A stretch of 64,000 nt of DNA. Origin: Ctenosaura bakeri (Eukaryota > Chordata > Lepidosauria > Squamata > Iguanidae). The notes under the pieces are model-generated. The model was given only the letters and a program-made list of their open reading frames with translations. It was not told where the DNA came from and ran no database searches. Shown here one piece after another: positions 11,970 to 24,339 of the stretch. A program made the translations under genes and the position numbers. The DNA is taken from positions 1-64,000 of the forward strand of contig CAOLHI010001839.1 in assembly GCA_948474755.1 (NCBI GenBank), read 5' to 3'. How positions within the stretch are numbered: the first letter of the stretch is position 1; every line of letters starts with the position of its first letter.

Positions 11970-12165
11970 AACTCAACGGAGGAGAGCGAGAAGAAGTAGT
12001 CTTGCCCTTCCCAGTAGGCTCAGACAAAAGCAAACTCCTGCAGCCTCTCCTAGCTTGTGCGTTCTTCCTCTTGTATAACTTTTACCCATCTTGACAACAT
12101 TCTGATGTTAACTGCTGGCCACACAAGTCCTGTTTTTTGTCTGTAAAATTTGGGAGGGCAGGATG

Positions 12166-13021
12166 TTTCCATTTGTATTGGTCACCACAAATAAAATTTT
12201 CTTAGACATTATTGAAATCTTTGCATTTTTCCATCATTGACTGAAGTGTGTATGTGTGCGCCACGTTTCAAATATCCACATTTTTCAAATATGCATGTCC
12301 TGTTAAACGTGCATTTCAAAATTAATTTCCCTCATTGTACAAATAACACCACAAACATGTGTATGTATGGTTTTATGACTACAAATTGTGTTTTTTGTTC
12401 TGGGGTTGTGAACTGTGAAAGCTAATATAAAGTTGCAGACCCAATGAAATGTAAATGTATGGATTTCCAGTTGAAAATTACCCAGGGTGCATTTTATTTC
12501 TGGAGGCTGAAAATTGTGTAAGCTTGAAGAAAATTGCAAACCCAATCAATTTTTTGTCCATCTGACTTTCCTCCACAGAACTTCCCCTAGTAAATAAAGC
12601 AGAATTCGGAACTCTGCAATTTCCTTTTTTAAAGTAAGAATTTATCATTATAATTTCAAGCCCTCCAAAGGTAGTTATTACTACACTTGTGACTTTTAAA
12701 AGGTAACCGTACTTTTAAAAGGTAACTGTATGATATTCCTCTTCTACCAGTTAATAAAGCTGCATCTCCATAACTATAAAAGTAACTAGAAACTATCATT
12801 ACACTACAAAAGGAGTGATGTTACCCTTGCTATGTTACAACCATAATCTACCTTAGTTACACTGACACTGTAGCTAAAGCAAACTAATTATATTAACTAG
12901 TTACTACCACAATCTGTTGGAAGTGAACAAAACCATCTGAAAGCCACAAGTCTGGGCCTGACTATCAGTGCAGGAGAGGAAAGATGTAATTGATTTAGTA
13001 ACTCAGGATTGTGGCCATCCA
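12166..13021. other. Unclassified AT-rich DNA with repeat-like AAGTAAC words
   Basis: No gene seen. From about 12660 to 12910 there are many TTAAAAGGTAAC, AAGTAACTAG and TAGTTAC words on both strands, suggesting a decayed inverted-repeat DNA transposon. I cannot delimit it. Confidence 0.35.
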
Positions 13022-13214
13022 GGCCATTTCCACGCTATACTGTTATAGTGCTATTATTCCACTTTCAACATCCTATGGAATCCTGGGATTTGCAGTTTAG
13101 GGAGGGGCATTAAAATTCTCAGCCAGAGAGCTCTTCGGCCTCACGAAACTACAAACCCCAGAATTTCACAGAAGCTTGAAAGTGGAATAATAGCAGTATA
13201 GAGCAGAAATGACC
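13022..13214. mobile_element. P-family MITE, long-loop variant
   Basis: Left end GGCCATTTCCACGCTATACTG; right end AGTATAGAGCAGAAATGACC. CCA triplets flank both sides (13019-13021 and 13215-13217). The loop contains AATTCTCAGCCAGAGAGCTC as in the copy at 3260. The right duplication overlaps by one base the left duplication of the following G element. Confidence 0.8.
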
Positions 13215-13219
13215 CCAGA

Positions 13220-13759
13220 GGCCCTTTTCGCATGGGCCTTTTCTCGCGCGACAGCCCCTTGAGCCTCGCGGGAGTGGGAGCGTCGCTCCGCATGACGCAC
13301 TCCCACTTCCGCCGGGCTCACGCGGCTGAAGCGGCGCGAGCACGGGTTTTTTGATTTTCGCTTCCAAGCGAAAATCACCCGCGCTCGCGCAACGCTCCCG
13401 GCGCCCGAGCGCACTTACCTCTCATGTGGAGCGTCCGGGAGCCGGCCGGGTCGTGCTTCCTTCCCTCCGCCCCTGCAGAAGGAAGGGACGGGGCGGGGCG
13501 CTAGCGCGACGGACGCAACACTTCCTGCTTCGCGCGCGCGCACGGGAGGGGGCGGACGGGACGAGCGCCTTTCTCTCTCTCTCGCGCGGGGGGGATGGAC
13601 GGACACGCGAGCCGCCGCCTCCTCCGGGAGGCTGCTGCTTCCCCGCTCGTTCCTTCACCTGTGGAAGGAAGGAGGGGGAAGCGGCAGCCTCCCGGAGAAG
13701 GCTTCTTGCGCGAGTCGCCCTCCCCCACTCGCGCGAGAAGACTTAATGCGAAAAGGGTG
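13220..13759 (-). mobile_element. G-family CpG-rich MITE (subfamily A)
   Basis: Ends GGCCCTTTTCGCATGGGCC and AATGCGAAAAGGGTG, flanked by AGA on both sides (13217-13219 and 13760-13762). On the minus strand the splice donor is GAGGTAAGTGCGC (GT 13417-13418). The GATTTTCGC/GCGAAAATC hairpin is intact at about 13352-13377. Paired GGAGGCTGCTGCTTCCCC and GGGGAAGCGGCAGCCTCC words form the large arm. Overlapping open frames up to 131 codons are base-composition artefacts. Confidence 0.85.
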
Positions 13760-15202
13760 AGAGTCCCACAGGGGTCAATGTGGCACCCCATCCTTGGCAG
13801 TTGCCCACTCCTAATTTAGCACCTTACCCAAAGCCCTGCCAACTTGTCATAGAAGATGTGGACAGTGTTTTGCTGGGTTTTTCAACTTGCTGGATCTCTT
13901 CATTCTAACATACGCGTACATGCATGCTGAAAGCAACAGGGGGAAATGCCAGCTCCCAGCTGTTGTAGCTATGGTGGCCAGATCCACCCTCTTGGGGAAT
14001 GGAATGGCTTTGGAGCCAACACCCCATCCTTCTCACCCTGCCCTGTATTTCTTTGTAGTTGCAGTAGGCATAAAAATGACCAGCTGCTTCAGTACTTGAT
14101 CTACTGATCCCATGCTATAATACAAAAGAAAGAATAACCAGGCTGAATATTTATATTTTTTCCCCCCTACAATTAATCTATTCCTCCCTCTGCCAATATT
14201 TTTGAGTGAAGGAACTTTTCTACCATGAAAGAAAATAGTCATACTTTCACCAATCAGGAGAGTTGTTTTATTTATTTTACTTACCTAATCTGGCCTTTAA
14301 TACTCCCTTCTGATTTTGTAATAACTTTTATTTGTTGTCATGATTTAAAGGCATGACTTTTCCGCAATATAGTTTCCCAGATTTCTATTGGGATATTTTA
14401 AACGATATCGTCTCCCCTTCACAGCAACTGGTCCGATTCAGTGTTGTGTCTTAATAATAAATCATAACTCTTTCATAAGAGATGACTGTGGTTTATAATC
14501 TCATATTTAAAAAAAAAAAATCCCAGAAGCTGGCTTTCTTTAAAGTATCCAGTTAAGCTTGATCTGATCTGTAAATACTCAGATCATTCATGTTTTCCTT
14601 TAACCTCCTATTTTTGACAATTTAGGATTAGCTTCTAATGATCTATCCTAGACACATTTACATTTGAGTAAACCCCATTGACTTCAGTGATGTGTACTTC
14701 TGAATAGATATGCATAGGATTACATGTTATGAGTTCTAAATTAGGTCTTAAAGATTTCTATGGGTCTACTCCAAGTATGACCAAACCTGGATCCAATCTG
14801 TTGTTTCTTCACTTTTATAAGCAACCTTGGAAGATTTTTTAAGTTGTTGTTTTTTTTTTACTCTGAAAGGCATGTATAAATGTATTAAATAACACATGAC
14901 ACTAATTTCGCTGTGGTGTACTTACAGAACATTAAATTAACTTCTAATTTGAATATCTTGTTGAGTCAGTTCCTGATTACTAGGGCTTAAAGCATTAATC
15001 ACTTAACCAGTATGATTAATTCATCATCTCATTAACTGCAACTTGGAAATGAGCACAGGAGCTATCTCTTTGGTGCTCAGGGCTAGTGGCATTACAGTAA
15101 CAATCAGAACTGTGTGTATTTTACAGTTCACACACACACACACACACACACATCCAACTCTTGGAATTTAACTGACGGTTAGCAGGCTTAGATCCTGTCT
15201 CG
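13760..15202. other. AT-rich intergenic DNA
   Basis: No gene seen. A short interspersed motif with CCCCATTGACTTCAGTGATG and ATAGATATGCATAGGATT (about 14670-14725) recurs near 36180-36225 and 48825-48875. A (CA)n microsatellite lies at 15129-15152. Confidence 0.4.
15129..15152. repeat. (CA)n microsatellite
   Basis: About 12 uninterrupted CA dinucleotides. Confidence 0.95.
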
Positions 15203-15372
15203 GGCCATTTCCGCACGAGGCTGTTATAGCGCTATGATTCCACTTTCAATATCCTATAGAATCCTGGGGTTTGCAGTTTCAGGAGAGGCTGGCCGAAACT
15301 GCAAGCCCCAGGATTCCATAGAATATTGAAAGTGGAATCATACTGCTACAACAGCCTCGTGCGGAAATGGCC
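15203..15372. mobile_element. P-family palindromic MITE
   Basis: Left end GGCCATTTCCGCACGAGGCTG; right end CAGCCTCGTGCGGAAATGGCC. The terminal 20 bases are perfectly complementary and the arms pair through GATTCCACTTTCAATATCC to a short loop. Flanks TCG and TTA do not match as a duplication. Confidence 0.85.
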
Positions 15373-15520
15373 TTAGCTAAGAGATGAGCCAGTTCAATAC
15401 TAACTTAAAGATAGGTCTGCTAATGTGGGTCATAATCTGAAAATGGAAAGACAAATGTTCACCATCCATCCATCATCCAATGGTCAGAAGATCTTATTGC
15501 CCTGAAGGTCAATACCAAAT

Positions 15521-15538
15521 GAGAGAGAGAGAGAGAGA
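15521..15538. repeat. (GA)n microsatellite
   Basis: Nine GA dinucleotides. Confidence 0.9.
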
Positions 15539-15693
15539 TCTGGACACAATAGCCAAGGGAAGAGCCATTGAATCAACTTAATTTAGCTATATGTTGACTC
15601 GTTGTTCAACTATCAGTTGAACGGATCTACTCAAGGAGGAACTCACCAGCAAGATTCCAGCCATAGTCATAATTATATTAAAGTATATCTCTA

Positions 15694-15923
15694 GGCTGAA
15701 TGCCCTGAAGATCACATCCGACCTTGAAATCTAAGCAGGGTCACTTTGGGTTAGTACTTGGATGGGAGACAGCAAAAGATGTTGTAGGCTATATTTCAGA
15801 AGTACACAATGGCAAACCTCCCCTGAGTGTTCCTTGCCTAAGAAAACATGATGAAATTCATAAGGTCACCATTAGTCAACAGGCAACCTGATGGCACCTA
15901 GACAGACAGATAGACAGACAGAG
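15694..15923 (+). repeat. 5S-rRNA-derived SINE
   Basis: The head (15694-15770) is clearly 5S rRNA-like: GATCACATCCGACC, then AAATCTAAGCAGGGTCACTT (A-box region), then GGTTAGTACTTGGATGGGAG (C-box region). The body is CAATGGCAAACCTCCCCTGA, and the tail GGTCACCATTAGTCAACAGG is Bov-B-like, ending in a CAGA/TAGA simple repeat. The internal promoter explains the 5S-type polymerase III ancestry. Degenerate relatives lie at 17225 and 25545. Confidence 0.85.
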
Positions 15924-17224
15924 AAATCCATAATCCTCTCCTGCATATTTCTTTCCTCTCCCTTTTCCTCTTTTCTTCTTTCTCTTCTTCTCCCTCACTC
16001 ATCTCTTTCATATATTTTGTTAAAAATCTTTGTATGTGTCTATGTTTGTGTGTATGGATTATAGTATCCTCCAGGCAGAAAATTCTCTCCTGAAATCCTA
16101 TTTTCAAAAAAGAACCTTCCCAAAGTTTAAATGATTGTGTGTCAGGGACAGGAAGTTCCTACCAGTAGCTTTTGCTTCTTTTGTATTTTGGCACAAGGGC
16201 CACATTCCTTTCCAGGAAAACGTCAGCAACCAGGTCCAGGTGGTGGGTTGTCCCTCTCACAGAAATCAGATACCTTCAAATTTAAAGGTGGGGTGGCCAA
16301 TCGATATACTCTCTACTATCCACAAACACATCCACAGAAACATATAAGCATATGTACACATACACCTATAACAGACACACAACCACATATAGCTTGCACA
16401 TTGATAAACATGCATACACAGCCATTTGCACACACAAACACCATCCTGCTGCAATAAGGCTTTAGAGATGATTGAGTTGCTCTGGGGGTAAGATGAGGGC
16501 AAGAAGCTGTGAAACAGATGGGGAGGCTCGCTATCCGGTCCACAGCCTGAAGATTGGCCACCCATGTGATCATGCATTCACTGCAGAACCTGGGCAAGCC
16601 CAGCGACTATTAAGACAGTGAAGCAACTCAGCAGATGGCTCCCAGGGGATGGCAACAATACGTCAGAGTACAAAAGGATATGTGCCACATGGCTTGCTGA
16701 GTACTCCTGAAGTTACCTTGATTATGGAGCAATGGAGGAAATTCTCTCACTGAAAAAGTTAAAGTAAGATTGTATTTCCAGACTATGATGCTTTGCTGTG
16801 TGAAATATGATTGGGCACCATCTCATCCTTCATTCCAGGAAGAAAAATGTCTTGGCCAGCTCTATAGTACTAGGTACCGGAGAAAGGAAAAGGAAAAGAG
16901 AGAACAAACTTCACCGTAGCCAACATATAGAAATTTATTACACCACTAAAAAAAATCTGTAACATTCAGTGTCCATGCAATAAATGTGAATTCCCAGTAG
17001 TTACAAGATTCTGCGTCCAGTTTATTACTTTGAAACTGCAGAACAAGATGCCAGACCAATAGCCTTTTTGTGTGTTCCTGGGGGATATATAAAATTAAGA
17101 AATCACAGCCACCTTCACAAAAAAATTCCAACAAGTGTTGAGGGCAAAATTCCCAGAAATTGAAAGGACTAATCATCCCATCTATGATTAGATTGTTACA
17201 GACTGCTTTTAAGATTGCTTAATG
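15924..17224. other. Unclassified intergenic DNA
   Basis: No supported gene. A CA/ACA-rich patch at 16320-16445 gives spurious open frames on both strands. Confidence 0.4.
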
Positions 17225-17445
17225 CGTGTGTATGTCTTCATGTCTCCTGTCAACTGACAGTGACCCCACGAATTTCACAGAGGTTTCTTAGGCAAGGTGT
17301 ATTCAGAGGTTGTTTTACCAATTTCTTCCTCTGGAATATAGCCTACAGCACCTGGTATTCACTGGTGATCTCCCATCCAAGTACTAACCAGAGCTGACCC
17401 TGCTTAGCTTCCAAGTAGCTAAGGGTCTGGTGCCTTTGAGATATT
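17225..17445 (-). repeat. 5S-rRNA-derived SINE, minus strand
   Basis: On the plus strand, CTCCCATCCAAGTACTAACC and GACCCTGCTTAGCTTCC are the complement of the 5S C-box and A-box regions. The left end AGTGACCCCACGAATTTC is the complement of its tail region. Confidence 0.85.
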
Positions 17446-17449
17446 GTTA

Positions 17450-17605
17450 TTTGCCAGTGTATAAGATGCAGCCACACATAAGATGCACCCCCTTTATACA
17501 CTGGCAAGTACTATTTGCTGGTATATAAGACACACCAGTACATAAGATGCACCCCATTTTCAAATGGTATTTTTAGGAGAAAAAAGTGAGTATTATAAGC
17601 CAGCA
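17450..17605. repeat. Repeat with TATAAGATGCACC words
   Basis: TATAAGATGCACC or a close form appears about four times, and CAGTGTATAAGATGCA is matched by its complement in TACACTGGCA. It resembles the well-known dispersed vertebrate repeat with TATAAGACGCACCC words; class not assigned. Confidence 0.5.
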
Positions 17606-18492
17606 AAGACAGTATTTAGGCCCTGGGAATGCTTTATAGGAGATATCATATGAAGGAGGTTTTCTGGAACCATTTCTTTGTGGACTTTGTCCCACCTGCT
17701 AAATCACCAAAATATGTTAAATCAACAAAGGTTATTCCATTGCTTTTATTTTTGCCGTAGAGTCCCTTTTGATGCTTAAAAAGATGATACAAAATGCCTT
17801 TTAAAATACCACTTTGAAGTCTATATTTGATATTTGGTGAGATTTTTCCAAAAGGATTTAGATACAGTTTGCTTAACATTTTGTTTCACGACCCCTTGAT
17901 AGAGTCATCCTGCCTGGTTTAAAAATGAACAAGTGGCAGCCTTTCAATCTGTGGATATTTATCTCTTGGGCTTATTCTAATGCTTCCTTTTGGAGGCAGA
18001 GAAGTATTTCCAGTGTATAAATCAAATCTTGGAAAAAAATACCTTTGGGGGACTACAACTCTCAGCTGGCCAGGCAGACTGGGGGACTGTGAGCACTGCA
18101 ATCCAAAGCCAGTATCCTGCTGGATGTTATGCTCCAACAATCAGACAGAAGAACAAAGCATTGTACATTTTATCAGCTTGATTAAGGAGGTTTCCATGAC
18201 CTCCTTATATAACTGTTCCCTCAAGTGGCACAAGAGTCATTGTCATTCCCAGAAAACCATATGGGCACAGCTCCATGCTTCCCTCATTGGTCTGGGTACC
18301 TCACTGTCTCTGGAATCCTACAGATTTATATGGGCGATATATTATAGCAACTACTGGAAGGAGCTTGGTCCCCAAAAGTAACTTTTCCAAGCTGTAATAT
18401 GAACATACCCAGACAAAATTCAACATCATTCCCTCTATGTTTGTTGTTCAGGCTGTGAATGTTGGTGGGATTATATCTAAAATTGCACAAAG
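17606..18492. other. No gene recognised
   Basis: Includes a short ACTACAACTCTCAGCTGGCC patch (about 18053-18072) of the palindromic motif class and a 133-codon plus-strand open frame (17980-18381) with no recognisable domain. Confidence 0.4.
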
Positions 18493-19263
18493 CAGTGATG
18501 TATTTAAGTCCTGAAAGTCTCAAGTCAAGTCTCAAGTCCTTAAAGATACTTTCACATCAAGTCTCGAGTCAAGTCTCAAGTCTGGAAGACAACTTTATAC
18601 CCCAACCAAAATTCCAGAATTATTGGATAGAGTGGAATAAATTCAGTTTTAACAATTTAAGCAGAGTTGGCTCTCCATGTTTGCAATTTTGCCATCTGCA
18701 GCTTTGGAAGTGGGGAATAGGATCCTATCTTACTCCCCATTACTGAAGATTCAAAAGATTTAGAAGGAAGGATCCTTTCTCCTCAAGCCTGTTGCCTAAC
18801 ACATTTGCTGTTCCCCTCTGAGAAATGCACCATGCACTCTGGGGGCGAGTCTTGTCTTTTGCTCTTAGGAAAAGTTTTAGAAGGCTCCTCTGATATGCAA
18901 CAGGGATGAAGGCTCCTCTGATATGCAACAGGGACAGAGCAAACCTCAAGCCTGCCTCGAACCCATTGCCTAACCTGTTTCCTGTTCCCCTCTGAGAAAT
19001 GCACCCACGCTTTGGGCTTGAGAGAAATTGTCATGTGACTAGTTGGCAAAAAGAGATGGAAGTATTGTTCAAAGTCGTAAGGTTTCTGGATGAATGTGTT
19101 ATGTTACTGAATGAAGGGCATCAAGTCAGTCGTTAAAAATATACAAATCTCGAGTCGAGTCAAGTCAGTGCATCATTATGGCCTAGTCAAGTCCGAGTTG
19201 AGTCACTGAAGCGAATTAAGTCAAACTTGAGTCCAAGTCTATCAACTCCAGTCTACATGACTG
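18493..19263 (+). mobile_element. hAT-like non-autonomous element, copy 1
   Basis: Starts CAGTGATGTATTTAAGTCC and ends GTCTACATGACTG. Both subterminal zones carry many AAGTC/GAGTC words, all in the same direction (about 18507-18585 and 19123-19252). The central part has CTCTGAGAAATGCACC twice. An internal 33-bp unit (GGCTCCTCTGATATGCAACA) is duplicated at about 18870-18932. The flanking 8 bp (GCACAAAG/GTAAGTAT) do not match. Two more copies lie at 34410 and 44671. Confidence 0.8.
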
Positions 19264-22033
19264 GTAAGTATGTGCACGAAGGAGATATCAGCAACAGGTT
19301 TGGAGGATGCTTTCGAAATTTCTAGGCAATATATACATTTTGCATGTTCCTGCTCTCTCTTTCAATTTTACCCATAGAAAGAAAGTGCTTAATAGACAGA
19401 GGCAACACTATGGGGGCCAGTAGACAACTCCCAAACCTGTGAGCTATACCTTCCTACCATAGCAAGCTCAAATACCTCAGTTTTCCTCTCCAGTCCCTCT
19501 CAAAATGGTCACAGGAAATCACATTGTGTAACCTCCTGCAGCCATTTTGAGAGGAACTTCATAGAAAAGCAAGACTGGGGGTATCACAAGGTTCTGAGGT
19601 GCTTGTCAGGATGGGATTCTTTACTCATTGGGCTGGGTGGGGTTCCCCACATCTGCTTAGAAATTTTCAGCAAAAAGCTGAAAACCCTGATTGCAAGAAA
19701 ATGGTATAAATAAAATTCTACTTACCAGCACCGTTGAGTACCTGGATTTTCACCTTTGGGAAAAATATGGGGGGGGGAAATGAGAGGAAATTTAAATAAT
19801 CGTCTTTTCTTGCTGATTTAAACCATAATTTATATCACCGAGGTAAATAGCCTTATATCATTTATTTAAATTATCTCAATATAAATCAATCCATCAAGAA
19901 AGAATGTATTTTTTTTCTTCTTCTTGGCAAATAGTGTTCTCCTTGTATGGAAATATTTGGAGCCAGCCCAAGACATTCTGGTGCCTGCAGAAACACAGCA
20001 ATTTCCTCCCCCACCAAGAATTCCAAGCAAAGGTACCCAAGGCTGGTCAGGTCATTTTTGTATCTGATACAGAAAAACCCTCAGATGCATCCCAAGCAGT
20101 AAAACAACTACAACTACGATGACTACTATTTCCGCTGCTAACAATTTTCTGTCCTTCTATGTTACCTAGAAAACAAACAGCTGCCTATGGCAACTGCCTC
20201 ACATTATCAAATGGCAGGGATGATGCTGCCAAATACACACAGAGCAAATCAATGCATTAATCAATGGCAACTCAAACGGATCATTCGATTAACCCATGGC
20301 AATTCTCATAATCAACCTGTAAGTCTGGGGTCCTGCACTCAGGTACCTGGAAGTAAGCCTCATTAAACCAAATAAGAAATCTGAGAAGACGTGTTTAGGA
20401 TGAAGGTCTAAGAGTACTTTTAATCAGGAGACAGAATGAATGGAAAGGAATGGGATTTAAGCCAGTTGCAACTATCCTGAAATAGCCTAAAGTTGTCTTC
20501 AGAGGCAGGAAGGGGAAAGAGAATGGATGACAGAAAATGAGATGTCTTTATTGCAAAATCTGTTCTGTGGATTTTTACAAGATGTGATTGGTTGGTGAAT
20601 CATAGATGCCTCTGGGGTTTTCTTTTCTTATTTAGATATATTCCCCAAAGGTTTCTACATCTCATGTAAAATCTCCTAAATCCAAATCTCCTCTAAAATC
20701 TAAATCTCATCTGAAGAGGGTCTTTCACCTACTTCAGCTGTTTTTATGCCTTTATTGCATCAACTTAAGTTAGCTTGAAGGGGCATCTAATTATTCTTTT
20801 CTTTTTGTTTTTTTCATTACTCTTTTTTAATGACCCTGGGTGGTTTGACTGACAGATCTTTTATTAAAAAATGACTATTATTTCCCTCAAGCATCCAAGA
20901 CTGGGAAGGACCAGCCCTTCTGCTCAGGGTTTCCAAGCTTAAGGCAAATAAGCCCTGGCTTCAGTCCCATCCAAAATTTGATCAACACAGATTTGCAATG
21001 TACAATTCAATAAGGGAATACACAGATTGGAGGTTTCATCCGGGACTAGTCATGAAAATGAGCAGGTGTGGTTTGAGATTAAGTTTAGGGTTAACTGTAG
21101 TGGGCATCACTACCTGGAAAGTTACTTTCTTGGACAGTTCTGACAGTCTCCTAGCCAGCAAGCTCAGGTAGGGGAGCATTGTCATCAGTTTCATTTCATC
21201 GGTTCTTCCAAAACTTCATTGTGCTGTTTGTATTTTAACTTGCCATTTGGTCTAAACTGTTCTTCAATTTTGCTGGTTGCTGTATTGCAATTTTTCAGGC
21301 TGTATGTTTATCTGGCTTTTTCTCTCTTCTTCAGAATTTATATTTAGTATAATTTTTATTTTCAGTTTAAAAAATTTGGCTGGGAGAACAACAACCAGAG
21401 ATGGATCATGCATCTAGCAGGCCCAGCAAAAAAATTAGTAGTATGAATCAGTCATACATGATGACGGCACATCAGGACTGATTGAAAAATCTCAGATTTT
21501 GTTCCTGTTCGTTCTGATTTAATACTGGTTTAATATAAATCAATTTGGAAAGTTGGTATTAAAAGTGTCTGATCACACCAGGAGTTCACAGAAAATATTC
21601 TGGGATAAACAAAAGGTGGATGGCTCTCCAAAATAAAATTGGAAAGAACATAAACAAAATCTGAGATGATCTGGATGTGCCCTAATTTAAGTCCCATTGA
21701 TTCCAGTAGGTTCAGATCTGAACATGAGCAAGCTTGATTCAGCCTACTGAGTTCAGAAAACAAAACAAAGAAAAGAAAAATTGGTAGGTTCTAGCAACAG
21801 AAACTAAAACTAAAATGCATTCTAGGGTCTTCCAGCCAGAAGACTAATGCCTTTTAAAGGCTTAGCAGAAAGAAACAGGGAAATATAAATAGGGCAGAGC
21901 TTAAAGTGTATCTCTTATTGTTTGTCTTATGCTCATAACAATTTGATTTCCACACTTCATTTAAAAGGTGATCAGATATCAATGGTTATTATCATTAGCA
22001 TATATATCAAGGGTAGGAAATATATTCCTGCTA
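19264..22033. other. Intergenic DNA, mostly unclassified
   Basis: No supported gene over 2.7 kb. At about 19405-19600 there is a segment related to 32400-32620 (TCCCTCTCAAAATGGTCAC and CAGCCATTTTGAGAGG), probably a decayed DNA transposon. Open frames such as 21530-21763 (minus) show no domain. Confidence 0.4.
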
Positions 22034-22231
22034 GTTATTGTTGTTGCCGTGTGCCTTCAAGTCATTTCTGACTTGGGCAAACCTATCACGGGGTTTCTTT
22101 TTCAGAGGGAGTTTGTCGTTGCTTTCCTCTGGGGCCAAGGGAGTGTGACTTGCCCAAGATCACCCAGTAGGTTTCCATCTGGTCTCCTGGAGTTCTAGTC
22201 CAACACTCAGATCACTATACCACACTGGCTG
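22034..22231 (-). repeat. Sauria-type SINE, minus strand
   Basis: The complement of the tail (GTTATTGTTGTTGCCG, then CTTCAAGTCATTTCTGACTT) is followed by GAGTGTGACTTGCCCAAGAT and the tRNA-like head complement CACTATACCACACTGGCTG. Confidence 0.85.
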
Positions 22232-22334
22232 TATGCTAGTTGTCATACACGAAACAGGGAATTTCAGCAATACCTGCCAAAATTCACTTTTCTCCACAAT
22301 TGCTAAAGCAGAGAAAGGAATCATGCAACCTTAC

Positions 22335-22425
22335 AGATGTTGTTGGGTCCAGAATTCCCCACCATGGGCTGTACAGGGATAGTTATGATAGGAATTGCAA
22401 TTCAGCAACATCTAGAGGTACACAC
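22335..22425. repeat. Short inverted-repeat element with GATGTTGTTGG ends
   Basis: ACAGATGTTGTTGGGTCCAG at the left pairs with TTCAGCAACATCTAGAGGT at the right; the interior has AATTCCCCACCATGGGCTG. A half copy of the same end is at about 23374 (CCAGATGTTGTTGGACTC). Confidence 0.55.
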
Positions 22426-24137
22426 AGTTCCCCTTCTTCAATATATATGAATAAGAAACTCACATTCTGTTGAATTATGGTGGTTGTGCAGCCAATTTGG
22501 GTTTACTGAGAAACCAGAGAAAGTTATCAGCAAGTTTTGGTGAACACAAAGTTTGCAAACCTCAAACAGCCAAATAAGAACTGAACGTCTGCAGCGGACA
22601 TGGAACAATGAGTGTCCGTTGTGAGTGGAGGAATGGAATGGAATATCTCCATGGAAGGTTTAGCTGGCTGGTTGGCTGGCTTACCATGCAAAATGTAGCA
22701 ACATTTTGTGGTGGGTTCTCCTTGCAATAGCATTGATTTTTTAAAACTTTTTTTTAAAAAAGCTTTATCTTAATGTTGCTCCTCTTTTTTAATATCTTTT
22801 CCCCACTATTTACATTAGTGTTGCAAATTAATAAATAAGAGTAAATGTATGAGAAGGCATGTGTGTGTGTATATAGTCAGTTACATTAATTGTCTTTTGT
22901 GAAACAATATTTCTTTTGACAATGTTACCTTTTTTTTCAAGCTACAGAACAGTTCTGTACAATAGTTCTGAGTCTCTGTGGCATAAATGTTTGGAGGAGC
23001 CATCCTGGAATTCCTTAACTAGCAGGCTGACTGGTTGGGTGTTGATTGAGTCTAAGCTAGGTTCCACCTTAGGTCCAGGCTCCGAGTGAAGCTGAGAAGT
23101 TGCTGCCATAATTAAATCACTCCTGTTGTGGTAGTTATAATTTCCAATTAATATTCAGCACATAGCACCAAAGCTTTCTTAAGTATTCACATTATTCTCT
23201 GCTATGGATATTGTACCATGCACTGTCACTATTTGCATAAGAGAATGCATGCCTGTATTGATTTATATTTAATGGGTTCACCCAATCATTTTCCTCTAGC
23301 ATCTGCACGGGATATAGATTACTGAATGACATCTATCCATCAATCTATCTTGGTGGTAACTGTGCCGCTCTCCAGATGTTGTTGGACTCTTTATTTATTA
23401 TGTATTAAAATATTTTCACCCCACCCTATGTCTTAAGATCTCTTGCAGTAAAATCCATTTAAGCAATTTAAAATACAAAACAACAAATGGCCCTGATGGC
23501 AGGGTTTCAGGGCCATTTGTGGCCATGGCAATAATACCACAATCACAAATGAGAATATGAAGTATTTACAATGTCCTAAGTCTAACTTAGGATGTTGTAA
23601 CTAACTGACAGGGTGCCAGCCACATGAACTTTAGGAATCTGCAAGAGAGGTGTAGCCATTCTGTTTATGAAAGATATAAAATCCATCTTTTCTACTGGAG
23701 TTGTTTATCGTTGCAGCTATTTCAAAAAATTTATCTCATTTTAATCAACTGCATTTTATCATTGTAACTTCTCAGTTTGTTAACTGTCTTGGGTGGTCCT
23801 TACCTCAAAAGGTAGCATGTAAATAAATACTTAATCAAATACATAAAAAAAAATTAAATACAAAACAACAAAATAATGTATACGTTCTAAAAACACCTCA
23901 AACCATTGAATAATTTAAAAGGTAAAGTAAAAGCAATCAAACCCTATGTGTGTGTAGATTAGGATGAAATTGTGAGCCTCAAAGGTTTTCATAAAAAGCC
24001 AGGTATTAATCTGGTACTGGAATGAAACCAACATTGGCACCAGATTGACCCCCCGGGGGGGGCATTCCACAACCGGGCAACTATAACAAAGCAGGCCCTC
24101 TCCTATGTCTCTGGCCTCCTATGTCTCCTATGTCTCC
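22426..24137. other. Intergenic DNA with LINE-tail-like pieces
   Basis: No gene seen. From about 23390 to 23530 and 23700 to 23850 there are LINE 3'-end-like pieces (TTGGGTGGTCCTTACCTCAAA, then AGCATGTAAATAAATACTT). TCCTATGTCTC is repeated three times just before the half P element (24100-24135). Confidence 0.35.
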
Positions 24138-24229
24138 GGCTGGCCCCTCCCGAAACTGCAAACCCCAGGATTCCAGAGGATGTTGAAAGTGGAATCATCG
24201 CACTATAACAGGCTAGTGCGGAAATGGCC
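24138..24229. mobile_element. Half copy of a P-family MITE
   Basis: Only the right arm is present: GGCCCCTCCCGAAACTGC, then CCCCAGGATTCCAGAGGATG, ending TAGTGCGGAAATGGCC. The left arm is missing and replaced by TCCTATGTCTC direct repeats. Confidence 0.75.
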
Positions 24230-24339
24230 TCTATATTGTAGAAAGCATATTGCCACCAATGGTGGAACACAAAAGAGGTCCCCTTCCGGAGACCTCAGCT
24301 CATTCAGTCCTTGTTCAGTAGACCTTTTGAGCACTGAGA

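Larger units (their letters stand above)
10992..12165 (-). mobile_element. Y-family element split by a CR1 LINE
   Basis: The left part (10992-11136) reads, on the minus strand, as the 3' half of a Y element with AAAGTGGGATGACAGTGGATT-like words. The right part (about 11970-12165) is its 5' half, ending in CTGTAAAATTTGGGAGGGCAGG. The two halves are separated by a minus-strand CR1 (11137-11969), so the Y insertion is older than the CR1. Confidence 0.7.

Noticed and set aside
15694..15770. Possible true 5S rRNA gene
   Set aside because: Only part of the 5S sequence is present, with many changes, and it continues into a SINE body and tail.
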